Positions 19,377-29,500 of a stretch of 64,000 nucleotides of DNA are shown here, piece after piece. A program made the translations under genes and the position numbers. The notes below the pieces were generated by a model. It did no database searches. It worked only from the letters and a program-made list of their open reading frames with translations, and was not told where the DNA came from. Each line of letters begins with the position of its first letter. Position 1 is the first letter of the stretch. The DNA is from Gemmatimonadota bacterium (lineage in GTDB: Bacteria; Gemmatimonadota; Gemmatimonadetes; Gemmatimonadales; GWC2-71-9), in the NCBI GenBank assembly GCA_029862925.1, contig JAOTWJ010000004.1, positions 1 to 64,000 of the forward strand. The letters run 5' to 3'.

Positions 19377-19397
19377 TGGTCAGTTATTAACTGACCA
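19377..19397. promoter_or_regulatory. 21-bp perfect palindrome just upstream of the cupin gene; candidate operator
   Basis: tggtcagttattaactgacca; 10-bp arms around a single central base, 23 nt before the GTG at 19421. Confidence 0.5.
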
Positions 19398-19420
19398 CGA
19401 GTCGGTTAACTGGAGGCCCC

Positions 19421-19804
19421 GTGAGTGCAGAACTCGGCGGTGTCGTGCGCCGCGCGGCTGACGTGCCCACCAAAGCGGTCGCCGCGGGCGTCGCGACCCA
19501 GGTACAGGTGCTCGTGGGCCCCGCGGAGGGGGCGCCGAACTTCGTTTTGCGCCGGTTCATCATGGGCCCCGGCGGCGGCATGCCGACCCACACAAACCAG
19601 GTCGAGCACGAACAGTACGTACTGCGAGGGCGAGCCCGGGTCAGCATCGGCGGGCAGGTGCACGAGGTCGGACCCGACGCCACGCTCTTCATCCCGGCCG
19701 GCGTGCCGCACGCCTACCAGGTCGTGGAGTCGCCCTTCGAGTTCCTGTGTGTGGTACCGAACGTGCCCGACGAAATCCGGCTGGCTGGTGCGGAGGGCTG
19801 CTAG
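19421..19804 (+). CDS. Cupin-domain protein
   Basis: PTHTNQVEHEQYVLRGRARVSIGGQVHEVGPDATLFIPAGVPHAYQVV. Confidence 0.88.
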   Translation: MSAELGGVVRRAADVPTKAVAAGVATQVQVLVGPAEGAPNFVLRRFIMGPGGGMPTHTNQVEHEQYVLRGRARVSIGGQVHEVGPDATLFIPAGVPHAYQVVESPFEFLCVVPNVPDEIRLAGAEGC

Positions 19805-19995
19805 CTCGCGTCGCCTGGATCGGTCAGCGCCCGCCGCACGGCGGCCGCCAGGTCCGCCGGGGTGAACGGCTTGCCCAGGAACGCGATCCGCGCGGCCAGC
19901 ACGCCGCGCCGGACGACGGCGTCCACGGTGAAGCCCGACGTGTAGAGCACCCGGAGGTCCGGCCGCTCCGCGATCAGCCGATCTATGCGGAGGGG
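19801..19995 (-). pseudogene. Truncated C-terminal half of a response-regulator receiver domain
   Basis: Minus strand reads ...RIDRLIAERPDLRVLYTSGFTVDAVVRRGVLAARIAFLGKPFTPADLAAAVRRALTDPGDAS*; in-frame TGA just upstream and no N-terminal half. Confidence 0.65.
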
Positions 19996-20025
19996 ATGTC
20001 AACCTCCCAGCGCACTCGGAAAGGA

Positions 20026-20054
20026 CGAGGGGGCGCGTGTTCCGCGCCCCCTCG
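20026..20054 (-). terminator. Hairpin terminator downstream of S9 peptidase
   Basis: cgagggggcgcg-tgttc-cgcgccccctcg, perfect 12-bp stem. Confidence 0.65.
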
Positions 20055-20079
20055 CACTCCGTCTCGCCCGAATTGCGGC

Positions 20080-22329
20080 TCAGCGACCGCCGGCCGGCAG
20101 ATTCTCCACGAGGTAGCGCGTGAGCAGCGAGAACACGTGCAGCGTGGTACCGCGGCCCTCACAGATGCAGTGACTCCGGTTGGGATACGCCACGTAGTCG
20201 AACCGCTTCCCCAGCTCGATCAGCCGGTTGACGAGACGTTCCGTCCCCTGCCAATGCACGTTGTCGTCCCCGGTGCCGTGGACCACCAGCAGCCGTCCCG
20301 CGAGGCCCTCGGCGTGATGGATGGCGGAGGCACGCTCGTAGTTCGCCGCATCGTCGGGCAGGAGCCCCATGTAACGCTCCTGGTAGATCGTGTCATAGAG
20401 CGTCTCGTCCGGTACCGGGGCGACGGACAGACCGACGTGATACACGTCGGGGTAGCGAAACATGGCCTGCAGGGTCGCCGAGCCACCGCCGCTCCATCCC
20501 CACACGGCCACGCGAGTCGAATCGAGATACGGACGCGTGCGCGTCAGCTGCCGCACCGCCGCCGCCTGATCCGCGCTCGTGATCACCCCGACTTGCCCGT
20601 ACGCCGCCTTGCGCCACGCCCGGCCCCGCGGGGCCGGGGTACCGCGGTTGTCCACGCTCGCCACCACGTAGCCCAGGTCCGCCAGCATCCGATGCCACAG
20701 GCCTTGCGGCCCGAACCATGCGTCGCGCACGGTCTGGCCCGCCGGCTCCGTGTAGACGTACATCAGCATGGGATAGCGCTTGGCCGGGTCGAAGTCCTTC
20801 GGCCGGATCATCCACCCATCCAGCTCCACTCCCTCCGCCACCGGCACGTGGAAGAACTCGGTGGGGCGGTGGATCAGGGCGGTCGTGGCCTGTTGGGTCT
20901 GCTCCCGCGAAGCCAGGACGCGGACGACCTCGTGGCCGGGCAGCCGCACGAGATCCGTCTGCGTGGGGAGATCGAACGCGGAGTGGCTGTGGATGGCGAA
21001 CCGTGCGTCCGGCGACAACGTGTACGAGTGCGAGCCCGGCTGGTCCGCCGGCGTGAGGCGCACGGGACGCCCCCCCGCCAGCGGCACGCGGAACAGATAC
21101 CGCTGCGTGGCGTTGTCGGGGGAGGCGCTGACGTACACCCATCCGCCGGGTTCGTCCACGGCGATCACGCTGACCACATCGTAGTTCCCGGGCGTGAGCA
21201 GCTTCGTCTGCCGCCCGTCGCGCGAGACCGTATACAGGTGACGCCAGCCGTCCCGCTCGCTGACCCACAGCAGCCGGCGTCCGTTGTCGAGCCACTGCCA
21301 GTCGTCCACGACGTCGAGCCAGGCCGCATCCCGTTCCACAAACAGCTCGCGGACCGCCCCGGTGGTCGCGTTGGCCAGCAGGACCTGATTGGTGTTCTGC
21401 CGCCGGTTCATCCGCTGGAGCACCAGCTCGCCCGCTCCCGCCCACTCCAACCGCGGCAGGTAGTTCTCGCGCGGATCGTCGGGCAGCTGGACCCACGTGA
21501 TCGGCCCGCCCGTCGCCGCCACGATCCCGGCGCCCACGGCGGAGTTGGTCGTGCCGACCTTGGGGTACTGGAAGGTGATCGTGTAGGGATACAGCGAGTC
21601 GGTGTTGTTGATCATCATGAAATTGCGTACACCCGACATGTCGAATCGCCAGAAGGCAATCCGCTGCCCGTCCGGCGACCAGCGGAACCCGTCGCGCAGG
21701 TCGAATTCCTCTTCGTAGACCCAGTCGCTGGTGCCGTTGACCACCGAGTCGGACCCGTCGCTGGTGAGCCGGGTGATGGCCCCGTCGCCCAAGTTCTCCA
21801 CGTACACGTCGCCCTGCCGAACGTAGGCGACCTTGTCGCCGGCCGGCGAGAACTTGGCGAACATCAGGGACGCCTCGGGCGCATCGGAGCCGCCGAGCTT
21901 GCGCAGCTGGCCGGTGCCGCGGTCGAGCACCCAGTAGTCCCCGCGTGTGTTGCGGCGCCACACACGCCGGGTGTTGGTGAAGAGCAGCATCTTGGCCCGG
22001 TCGGGCGTGAAGGCGAAATCCTGCGGGACCACCCCGACCGAGTCGCCGGCCGGCACGAGCTGGCGCGCGCTCACGAAGACCTGCGAGCTGCCGCTGACCG
22101 CGTCGACCCGCACGAGACGCACGCCACGCGGCTGGGTTGACCGCTCCGTCGTCACGTAGGACGTGGCATCCAGCCACTCCGCGGATCCAAAGCGTTCTCC
22201 GAAGAACTCGCCGGACGCGTAGATCCGCCGCAGCATATCCTCACCAGGCTGCTGCGCGGCGGCCTGCGCCACCATCACTGCCATACCGAGCGCCACGAGC
22301 GCGGCGCGCACGAACCGTCGAATCGTCAT
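20080..22329 (-). CDS. S9 family dipeptidyl-peptidase IV-like serine peptidase
   Basis: VAVWGWSGGGSATLQAMFRYPDVYHVG, VHGTGDDNVHW, N-terminal DPPIV beta-propeller-like region, signal peptide. Confidence 0.93.
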   Translation of the reverse strand: MTIRRFVRAALVALGMAVMVAQAAAQQPGEDMLRRIYASGEFFGERFGSAEWLDATSYVTTERSTQPRGVRLVRVDAVSGSSQVFVSARQLVPAGDSVGVVPQDFAFTPDRAKMLLFTNTRRVWRRNTRGDYWVLDRGTGQLRKLGGSDAPEASLMFAKFSPAGDKVAYVRQGDVYVENLGDGAITRLTSDGSDSVVNGTSDWVYEEEFDLRDGFRWSPDGQRIAFWRFDMSGVRNFMMINNTDSLYPYTITFQYPKVGTTNSAVGAGIVAATGGPITWVQLPDDPRENYLPRLEWAGAGELVLQRMNRRQNTNQVLLANATTGAVRELFVERDAAWLDVVDDWQWLDNGRRLLWVSERDGWRHLYTVSRDGRQTKLLTPGNYDVVSVIAVDEPGGWVYVSASPDNATQRYLFRVPLAGGRPVRLTPADQPGSHSYTLSPDARFAIHSHSAFDLPTQTDLVRLPGHEVVRVLASREQTQQATTALIHRPTEFFHVPVAEGVELDGWMIRPKDFDPAKRYPMLMYVYTEPAGQTVRDAWFGPQGLWHRMLADLGYVVASVDNRGTPAPRGRAWRKAAYGQVGVITSADQAAAVRQLTRTRPYLDSTRVAVWGWSGGGSATLQAMFRYPDVYHVGLSVAPVPDETLYDTIYQERYMGLLPDDAANYERASAIHHAEGLAGRLLVVHGTGDDNVHWQGTERLVNRLIELGKRFDYVAYPNRSHCICEGRGTTLHVFSLLTRYLVENLPAGGR

Positions 22330-22487
22330 TCCTCACCCCTTCCCCACGTTGTCGTCCAGCACGTCTCACGCCGCCTCCGGCGACGCCGGAAGATCGCTGG
22401 GAGGTGGGGGTGTGCACCAGCGGCCCCGCATCTTGTGCGGCGGGCCGCCGCGCGGCACTCTCCCATCACCCCCAGTGGAGCACGCCG

Positions 22488-23648
22488 ATGGCCAAAACCC
22501 CCGAAGCGCCGGAGATCCCGCCCGGCGAGCTGGCGCAGGCGCTGGAGACGGACGCGCCGATCCAGATCGTGGACGTGCGCGCGCCGCAGCGACTCGTGGC
22601 GGGTCGGATCGAGCCCGTGCCGGAGAGCCGCTTTCACAACATCGTCGGCTCGCAACTGATTCGTCACCGCCGGCTGGAGGACGCGGGCCTGGATCCGGCG
22701 CTCCCCATCGCGGTGGTCTGCGACCACGGAAACGACAGCCGGGCCCTGGCTCGGCATCTCAACCGTCTGGGGGGCCGCGCACGCTCGCTGCGCGGCGGCA
22801 TGGCGGCTTGGATGCAGCTCGTGCTCCCTCGGCCCGTGGCGGCCCCGCCATCGCTCGATCGGCTCGTCCAGCTCGACCGGGTCGGCAAGGGCGCGCTGGG
22901 ATACGCACTGCTGAGTGACGGCGAGGCGCTGCTCGTGGATCCGCCCCTCGCGGCCGACGCGTATCGCCGCGTCGTGGCGGAGCAGGGGGCCCGGCTCATC
23001 GGCGTGGCCGACACGCATGTCCACGCCGACTACGTGAGCGGCGCCCCGGCCCTCGCGCGCGAATTCCGCGTGCCGTATCACCTGCATCCCGCCGATACCG
23101 TGTACCCCTACGACAACCGCCCCGGCCGGCTCGACGTGCATCCGCTCGTGGACGGCGACCGGTTGGCCGTGGGTCGCTGCCGCGTGCGCGTGGTGCACAC
23201 ACCGGGACATACGGAGGGCAGCGTGACCTACGTGATCGACGACGCCGTGGCACTGACGGGCGACTTCCTGTTCATCGCATCGGTCGGCCGGCCGGACCTG
23301 GCGGGACGCACCGGCGACTGGACGCCGCAGCTCTGGTCGAGCGTCGTGCGCGCTCGGAACGAATTCCCGCCCGACCTCGCGATCCGCCCGGCCCACTACG
23401 CGAGCGACGCCGAGCGCGAGCGGGATCGGTCGGTTGGACGGCCCTTTGCGCGACTCCTGGCGGAAAACGCCGCGTTCCAGTGCCGGGACGGCGCCGCGTT
23501 CGCCCGCTGGGTCGAACGGCAGGCGGGGAGCTTTCCGGAGTCGTACCGCACCATCAAGGCGATCAACGTGGGGCTCCATCCCGCCGATTCCGCCGAGGTC
23601 GAGGCACTCGAGTTCGGAAAGAACGAATGCGCGCTGGGCGGCCGGTGA
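22488..23648 (+). CDS. Rhodanese-metallo-beta-lactamase fusion (persulfide dioxygenase/ETHE1-like)
   Basis: Rhodanese loop VVCDHGNDSR; THVHADYVSGAPAL, HTPGHTEGSVTYV, ALTGDFLFI; ATG at 22488. Confidence 0.87.
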   Translation: MAKTPEAPEIPPGELAQALETDAPIQIVDVRAPQRLVAGRIEPVPESRFHNIVGSQLIRHRRLEDAGLDPALPIAVVCDHGNDSRALARHLNRLGGRARSLRGGMAAWMQLVLPRPVAAPPSLDRLVQLDRVGKGALGYALLSDGEALLVDPPLAADAYRRVVAEQGARLIGVADTHVHADYVSGAPALAREFRVPYHLHPADTVYPYDNRPGRLDVHPLVDGDRLAVGRCRVRVVHTPGHTEGSVTYVIDDAVALTGDFLFIASVGRPDLAGRTGDWTPQLWSSVVRARNEFPPDLAIRPAHYASDAERERDRSVGRPFARLLAENAAFQCRDGAAFARWVERQAGSFPESYRTIKAINVGLHPADSAEVEALEFGKNECALGGR

Positions 23649-23742
23649 CCACCTTCGGTGCGCTCGGCCTCCGCATCCCGAGGGTTGCGCTCCAACGGTG
23701 CTCCCTCTAGCGGACCGCCGTGCGAAAGCGTACATCGTCTAG

Positions 23743-24057
23743 GTGAGCATGAAATCCTCCGAGTCGGACCGCCCGCTGGCCCTCGATCGGCGCCGCACCG
23801 ACCGGCGCGCCCACACCGAGCGCCGGGTCGCGGTGCTGCCGTTCCCCGGCGAGCGACGCGGCGCACGTGACCGTCGCCTCGGCGTGGACCGCCGGGTCGC
23901 CGACCTCGACCCGCGCGACCAGCTCCACACCGCGCTCGAGCTGCTGTTCGAAGTCGTCGAACGCAGCGGACTCGACGACATCGCGCTGCAGCAGCTCGAC
24001 GGCGCCATTCTCCGCGTGCGCGTGGCGCTCGACCGACTGGAGACCCGGGTCCCCTGA
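23743..24057 (+). CDS. Hypothetical Arg-rich protein with repeated D/E-RR motifs
   Basis: ORF with acidic/basic repeats RRRTDRRAHTERRVAV...GERRGARDRRLGVDRRVADL; start uncertain (GTG 23743 or ATG 23749). Confidence 0.5.
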   Translation: MSMKSSESDRPLALDRRRTDRRAHTERRVAVLPFPGERRGARDRRLGVDRRVADLDPRDQLHTALELLFEVVERSGLDDIALQQLDGAILRVRVALDRLETRVP

Positions 24058-24138
24058 GTCGCGACGCCTCAACACCCGCGCGGAACCGGCCGTACACCTG
24101 AGCATGATGGCCCGCAGACCCGCGGCGAGGCGGGGCGG

Positions 24139-25443
24139 ATGCTGAGACCGCTCGTTGCACGGTTCGTGTCCGCCCGTGACGACGAGCTGACGCCGGTGCT
24201 GTGGGCCACGGCCTACGGCTTCTGCATCCTGTTTTCCTACTACATCCTGCGCGCGGTGCGGGACGAGATCAGCTCCGCCGACCGCGGCAACCTCCAGATT
24301 CTGTGGACCGCCGTCTTCGTCGTGATGCTGCTGGCGGTTCCGCTCTACTCCTGGGTGGCGTCCCGGTACCCGCGCGGCGTGTTCGTGCCGCTCGCCAACC
24401 GGTTCTTCATCGCCAATCTGGTGCTGTTCTACGTTGCGCTCACGCTGCTCCCCCCCGCGCTGCGCCCCTGGATCGATCGTGCCTTCTACGTGTGGGCGAG
24501 TGTCTTTGCCCTGTTCGTGGTGACGGTGTTCTGGGGGTTCATGGCCGACTGCTTTCGCAATGAGCAGGGCAAGCGACTGTTCGGGTTCATCGCCGTGGGA
24601 AGCTCGCTCGGCGGCATTGCCGGGTCCGCCGTAACGGCGTCGCTGGTCGAAGTGGCGCCGGCGTTCACCTTGCTCCTCGTGGCCTGCGTGCCGCTGGAAC
24701 TGGCCTCCTGGTGCGCGGCCGTCCTGCATCGCCGCTTCGGCGGCGGCGCCGACGCCACGCGCGTCGAGAACCAGCCACTGGGCGGGAGCGCATGGAGCGG
24801 TATCGGCGTGATCTTCCGCTCACCCTATCTGCTCGGCATCGCCGCGTACATTGCCTTGATGACCTTCGCCTCCACGGTGCTGTACTTCCAGCAGGCCCAT
24901 CTGGTCGGCGAGGCCGTCACCGACCGGGCCGCGCGCACCGCGTTGTTCGCGCGGATCGACCTGTGGGCCAACGCGCTCACGATTCTGCTGCAGACGTATC
25001 TCACGGCGCGCATCATCCGCGCCATCGGGATTGCCGCGAGCCTGCTCCTACTTCCGGCGGCCCTGAGCCTCGGCTTCCTGGGACTCGGCGCGTATCCGCT
25101 GCTCGTCGTCCTCATCGGGCTCCAGGTATTCTACCGATCGGTGCGGTATGGGCTGGCCAAACCGGCGCGCGAGGTCCTGTTCACCGTCGTCAGCCGGGAA
25201 GAGAAGTACAAATCGAAAGCGTTTCTCGATGCCGCCGTGTACCGCGGCGGCGACTTGGTGAGCGGCTGGCTCTACGCGGGCCTGGCCGCGCTCGGGCTCA
25301 GCGTGGGCGCCATCGCCTTTGTCGCGGCGCCGGTGGCGGTTGTGTGGGCCGTCGTGGGATTCCGGCTCGGCACCGCGCAGGAGCGGCGGGCCCGAGCCGG
25401 GACCCCCGGGACCCCGGAGAGCCCGACCCCGGCATCGTCCTGA
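24139..25443 (+). CDS. NTP/NDP exchange-like or MFS membrane transporter
   Basis: SYYILRAVRDEISS, VFALFVVTVFWGFMADCFRNEQGKRLFGFIAVGSSLGG; about 12 hydrophobic helices. Confidence 0.85.
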   Translation: MLRPLVARFVSARDDELTPVLWATAYGFCILFSYYILRAVRDEISSADRGNLQILWTAVFVVMLLAVPLYSWVASRYPRGVFVPLANRFFIANLVLFYVALTLLPPALRPWIDRAFYVWASVFALFVVTVFWGFMADCFRNEQGKRLFGFIAVGSSLGGIAGSAVTASLVEVAPAFTLLLVACVPLELASWCAAVLHRRFGGGADATRVENQPLGGSAWSGIGVIFRSPYLLGIAAYIALMTFASTVLYFQQAHLVGEAVTDRAARTALFARIDLWANALTILLQTYLTARIIRAIGIAASLLLLPAALSLGFLGLGAYPLLVVLIGLQVFYRSVRYGLAKPAREVLFTVVSREEKYKSKAFLDAAVYRGGDLVSGWLYAGLAALGLSVGAIAFVAAPVAVVWAVVGFRLGTAQERRARAGTPGTPESPTPASS

Positions 25444-25463
25444 ACCTGCGAAAGGAGTCCCAG

Positions 25464-26378
25464 ATGATTCTCTCGAGGCGCGCCGTGCTCGAACTGAGTG
25501 CAGGCGCGGGATTGGCTCTGACCCTCGGTGTCCGCCGACTGCGCGCGCAGGCCCGCGGGCTGATCACCCGGGCGATCCCGTCGAGCGGCGAACGGCTCCC
25601 GGTCGTCGGCATCGGCACCCGCGAGTACCGCACGGGCGCCGGAATCGACACGGCCCCGCTGCGGGCCACGCTCCAGGCGTTCGCGCAGGCCGGCGGCACG
25701 GTGGTGGACACCGCCCCTTCCTACGGCAACGCGGAGACGGCGCTGGGCGAGCTCGTCACCGACCTGGACCTGCGCGACCGGCTGTTCCTCGCGACGAAGG
25801 TGGACCGCGAAGGACGAGACGTGGGGGTGGAGCGCATGAACGCCTCGTTCGAGAAGCTCCGCACCGACCGCATCGACCTGATGCAGGTCCACAACCTCCG
25901 CGACACCGCCACGCAACTCGCGACCATGCGGGAGTGGAAGCAGGCCGGGCGGATTCGCTACGTCGGGATCACGACCTCGTCGGATCGGCAGTACGACGCG
26001 TTCGAGCGGGTGATGGCGGCCGAGCAACTCGACTTCATCCAGGTAGACTACTCGCTCAACAATCGAACGGCCGCCGAACGCATCCTGCCGCTCGCCCAGG
26101 ACCGCGGCGCCGCCGTGCTGGTCAATCTCCCGTTCGGCCGCGCGAGTCTGTTCCGGGCCGTGGGCGACCGTGCGGTTCCGGGCTGGGCCGCGGAGTTCGA
26201 CTGCACGAGCTGGGCGCAGTTCTTCCTCAAGTACATCATCGCCCACCCGGCTGTCACGTGCGCCATCCCTGGCACCACCAAGGACTACCACGCGGTGGAC
26301 AATATGGGGGCCGCCCAGGGGCGGCTGCCCGATGCCGCACTGCGGCGGCGGATGGAGGAGTTCTTCACGGGTCTGTAG
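25464..26378 (+). CDS. Aldo/keto reductase with export-like N-terminus
   Basis: MILSRRAVLELSAGAGLALTLG (twin-Arg-like); IGTREYRTG, VDTAPSYGNAETALGEL, IDLMQVHNL, AIPGTT. Confidence 0.9.
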   Translation: MILSRRAVLELSAGAGLALTLGVRRLRAQARGLITRAIPSSGERLPVVGIGTREYRTGAGIDTAPLRATLQAFAQAGGTVVDTAPSYGNAETALGELVTDLDLRDRLFLATKVDREGRDVGVERMNASFEKLRTDRIDLMQVHNLRDTATQLATMREWKQAGRIRYVGITTSSDRQYDAFERVMAAEQLDFIQVDYSLNNRTAAERILPLAQDRGAAVLVNLPFGRASLFRAVGDRAVPGWAAEFDCTSWAQFFLKYIIAHPAVTCAIPGTTKDYHAVDNMGAAQGRLPDAALRRRMEEFFTGL

Positions 26379-26578
26379 CCCGGCCGTGCCCTCGGCGGAC
26401 GTGGCGGCCGGCCCGCGGCCCGGCCGCCACACTGGCCCCACGCCGGCCGAACGCGTATTCTACACGCCCCGGTGATCCAGACACATCCCGCGTTTCCTGA
26501 AGCGCCGTGCCATCGGCGCCCGGTTGCGTCCGTCCTCGCGTGGGACAGACGGAGCGGCTCGCGCCGTTGGGTGGCACC

Positions 26579-29500
26579 GTGACCAACCACTCGGCACCGC
26601 AGCCCGACACCGCACGCACCGAGATCCCGGCGGACCTGCGCACGGCGCTGCTCACCATGAGTACGCGCATCGCTGAGGCCCCCGACGAGGACGCCGTGTG
26701 CCGCAGCGTGGTGCAGGCCCTGCATCACCAGGCGTTCGGGTTCGACGGCGTCGGCCTGTACCTTGCCGGCACCTCGACCTTCGAGCCGGCGCTGCGCGCC
26801 GCGGCCGGGACGTTCGCGGACGCCAAGGACGGCGGCTCCGAGCTGCGATTCCCGCTGCGCCTCGAGCAGAGCGCCATCGGCGAGCTGGTCGTGCGCCGGG
26901 GCCGCGAGCATTCCTTCAGCAAGGGCGACCTCGAGATTCTCGCCGCGGCGGCCAACCAGGCGAGCATCGCCATTGCCCGCGCCCGGCTGCTCGATGCCGA
27001 GCGCAAGCGGCTCGGCGAGCAGCGTGCCCTCCTCGACACCCTCGCCGATCTCTCCGGCCAGCTCGAGCTGGACAAGCTGCTGCACGCCGTGCTGGAGCGC
27101 GCGGTCGATCTGCTGAGCGTGACCGGGGGCGAGCTCGCGATCTACGACGAGCGCAGTCGTGAGCTCGTCATCGCCGCGAGCCACAACATGCCGACCAATG
27201 CCGTCGGAGCCCGCATGACGCTCGGCGAAGGCGCGATGGGCCGCGTGGCCGAGACGCACGAACCGCTCATCATTCCGCGGTACCAGGAATGGGCCGGCCG
27301 CTCCGCCCAGTACACTCAGAGCAGCGTCCAGTCGGTGATGGCGGCGCCGTTGCTCATCGGGGACCGTCTCGTCGGCGCGATCGCGAGCGTGCACGCCGAT
27401 CCGGCCCACACCTTCGGTGAGGGCGACCTGCGACTGCTCGGCCTGTTCGCCGCGCAGGCGGCCATCGCGATCGAGAACGCGCGTCTCTATACCGTGGAGC
27501 GCGAGCGGGCGACCGAACAAGAGGCGCTGCTCGACTCGCTCGCCGACCTCTCCGGCGAGCTCGAGCTGTCGAAGACCCTGCAGGCCGTGCTCGTCCGCGC
27601 AGTCGGCCTGCTCGACGTCACGGGCGGGGAGCTGGCCATCTACGAGGAGGGCACCGAGAGCCTCGTCGTGATGGCCAGTCACAACATGGAGACCAACGCG
27701 GTCGGGACGCGCATGGCGATCGGCGAAGGCGCCATGGGCCACGTGGCCAAGGCCCACGAGCCGCTCATCATTCCGCGCTATCAGGACTGGGAGGGGCGCT
27801 CGGCCCAGTACACGCAGAGCTCGGTCCAGTCCGTGATGGCGGTGCCGCTCATGATCGGGTCCCGGCTGGTGGGCGCGCTGGCGAGCGTCCACTCGGATCC
27901 CAAGCGTGAGTTCAGTGACGCGGACCTGCGCCGCCTCACGATGTTCGCGCCCCAAGCCGCCATTGCCATCGAAAACGCCCGGCTCTTCACGGCCGAGCGA
28001 CGGCGGGCGGGGGAACAACGGGCACTGCTCGACACGATGAAGGACCTCTCGGGCGAGCTGGAGTTGGGCAAGGTCTTGCAGGGCGTGTTGCAGCGCGCCG
28101 TGACCCTGCTCGGCGTCACCGGTGGCGAGCTCGCCACCTTCGACGAAACCCAGCAGACCCTGGTGGTCGCGGCGTCTCACAACCTCGAGACCGATGCGGT
28201 CGGCACGCGCATGCGCCTGGGTGAAGGCGCCATGGGCCACGTCGCCAAGACGCACGAGCCCCTCATCATCCCCCGCTACCAGGAGTGGCAGGGGCGCTCG
28301 CCCCAGTACACCCAGAGCAGCGTGCAGGCCGTCATGGCGGCACCGCTCCTGATCGGGAACCGGCTCGTGGGCGCCATCGCCAGCGTGCACTCGGATCCGC
28401 ATCGCGTCTTCGGCCCCGAAGACCTGCGGCTGCTGCAGCTGTTTGCCCCCCAGGCGGCGATCGCGATCGAGAATGCCCGCCTCTATGCCGCGCAGCAGCG
28501 CTACTTCGAGAGCCTCGTGCTCAACAACCCCGTGGCCATCGCCAACCTCGACCTCGACTTCAACATCGTGTCGTGCAATCCGGCCTTCGAGCGGTTGTTC
28601 GGCTACACCGAAACGGAGATCATCGGACAGAATCTCGACCGGCTCGTCACCACCGAGGCCACGCTGGCCGAAGCGCAGTCGTACACCGGCGAAGCGGTGG
28701 AGGGGCGCACCGCCGGCGGCACCGGGAAGCGACGCCGCAAGGATGGCAGCTTCGTGGATGTCGAGATCTTCGCCATTCCAGTGTTCGTCGGTGAGGCCCG
28801 GGTCGGGATGATGGGACTGTACCACGACATCACGGAGTTGTTGCAGGCGCGGCGCGAGGCGGAGGCGGCCAATTCCGCCAAGAGCCAGTTCCTGGCCAGC
28901 ATGAGCCACGAGCTGCGCACGCCCTTGAATGCCATCATCGGCTACAGCGAGATGCTGCAGGAAGACGCCACCGACGCCGGCCAGCCGGCGTTCGTGCCCG
29001 ATCTCGAGAAGATCCACGCCGCCGGCCAGCACCTGTTGGCCCTGATCAACGACGTGCTTGATCTCTCCAAGATCGAGGCCGGCAAGATGGAGCTCTTCGT
29101 CGAGGAGTTCGACGTGCCGGAGGCCGTCACGGGGGTGGCGACGACCGTGCGGCCGCTGATCCTGAAGAACGGCAACACGCTGGTGGTCGAGGGCGCCGCG
29201 GCGGCGGGCCGCATGCGGTCGGATGCCACGCGGCTGCGCCAGATCCTGCTCAATCTGCTCTCCAACGCGTCGAAGTTCACCGAGGGGGGGACGATCACGC
29301 TGGCGGTGGCGCGGGCGGCGGGGTGGGTGACGTTCCAGGTGCGGGACACCGGGATCGGGATGACGGCCGAGCAGCGCGACCGGCTGTTCGAGGCGTTCAC
29401 GCAGGCCGAGGCGTCGACGGCGGCGAAGTATGGCGGCACGGGGTTGGGGCTCACGATCAGCCGCCGGTTCTGTCAGATGATGGGTGGGGACATCACCGTT

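Noticed and set aside
19377-19397. Palindrome as rho-independent terminator of the VOC gene
   Set aside because: AT-rich stem without a T-tract and only 23 nt before the next start; operator is more likely
19747-22140. 797-aa plus-strand ORF opposite the S9 peptidase
   Set aside because: Antisense of a convincing DPPIV-like gene
27455-28480. CRISPR-like or satellite repeat
   Set aside because: Repeat unit is 498 bp, in-frame and protein coding (GAF modules), not direct short repeats with spacers
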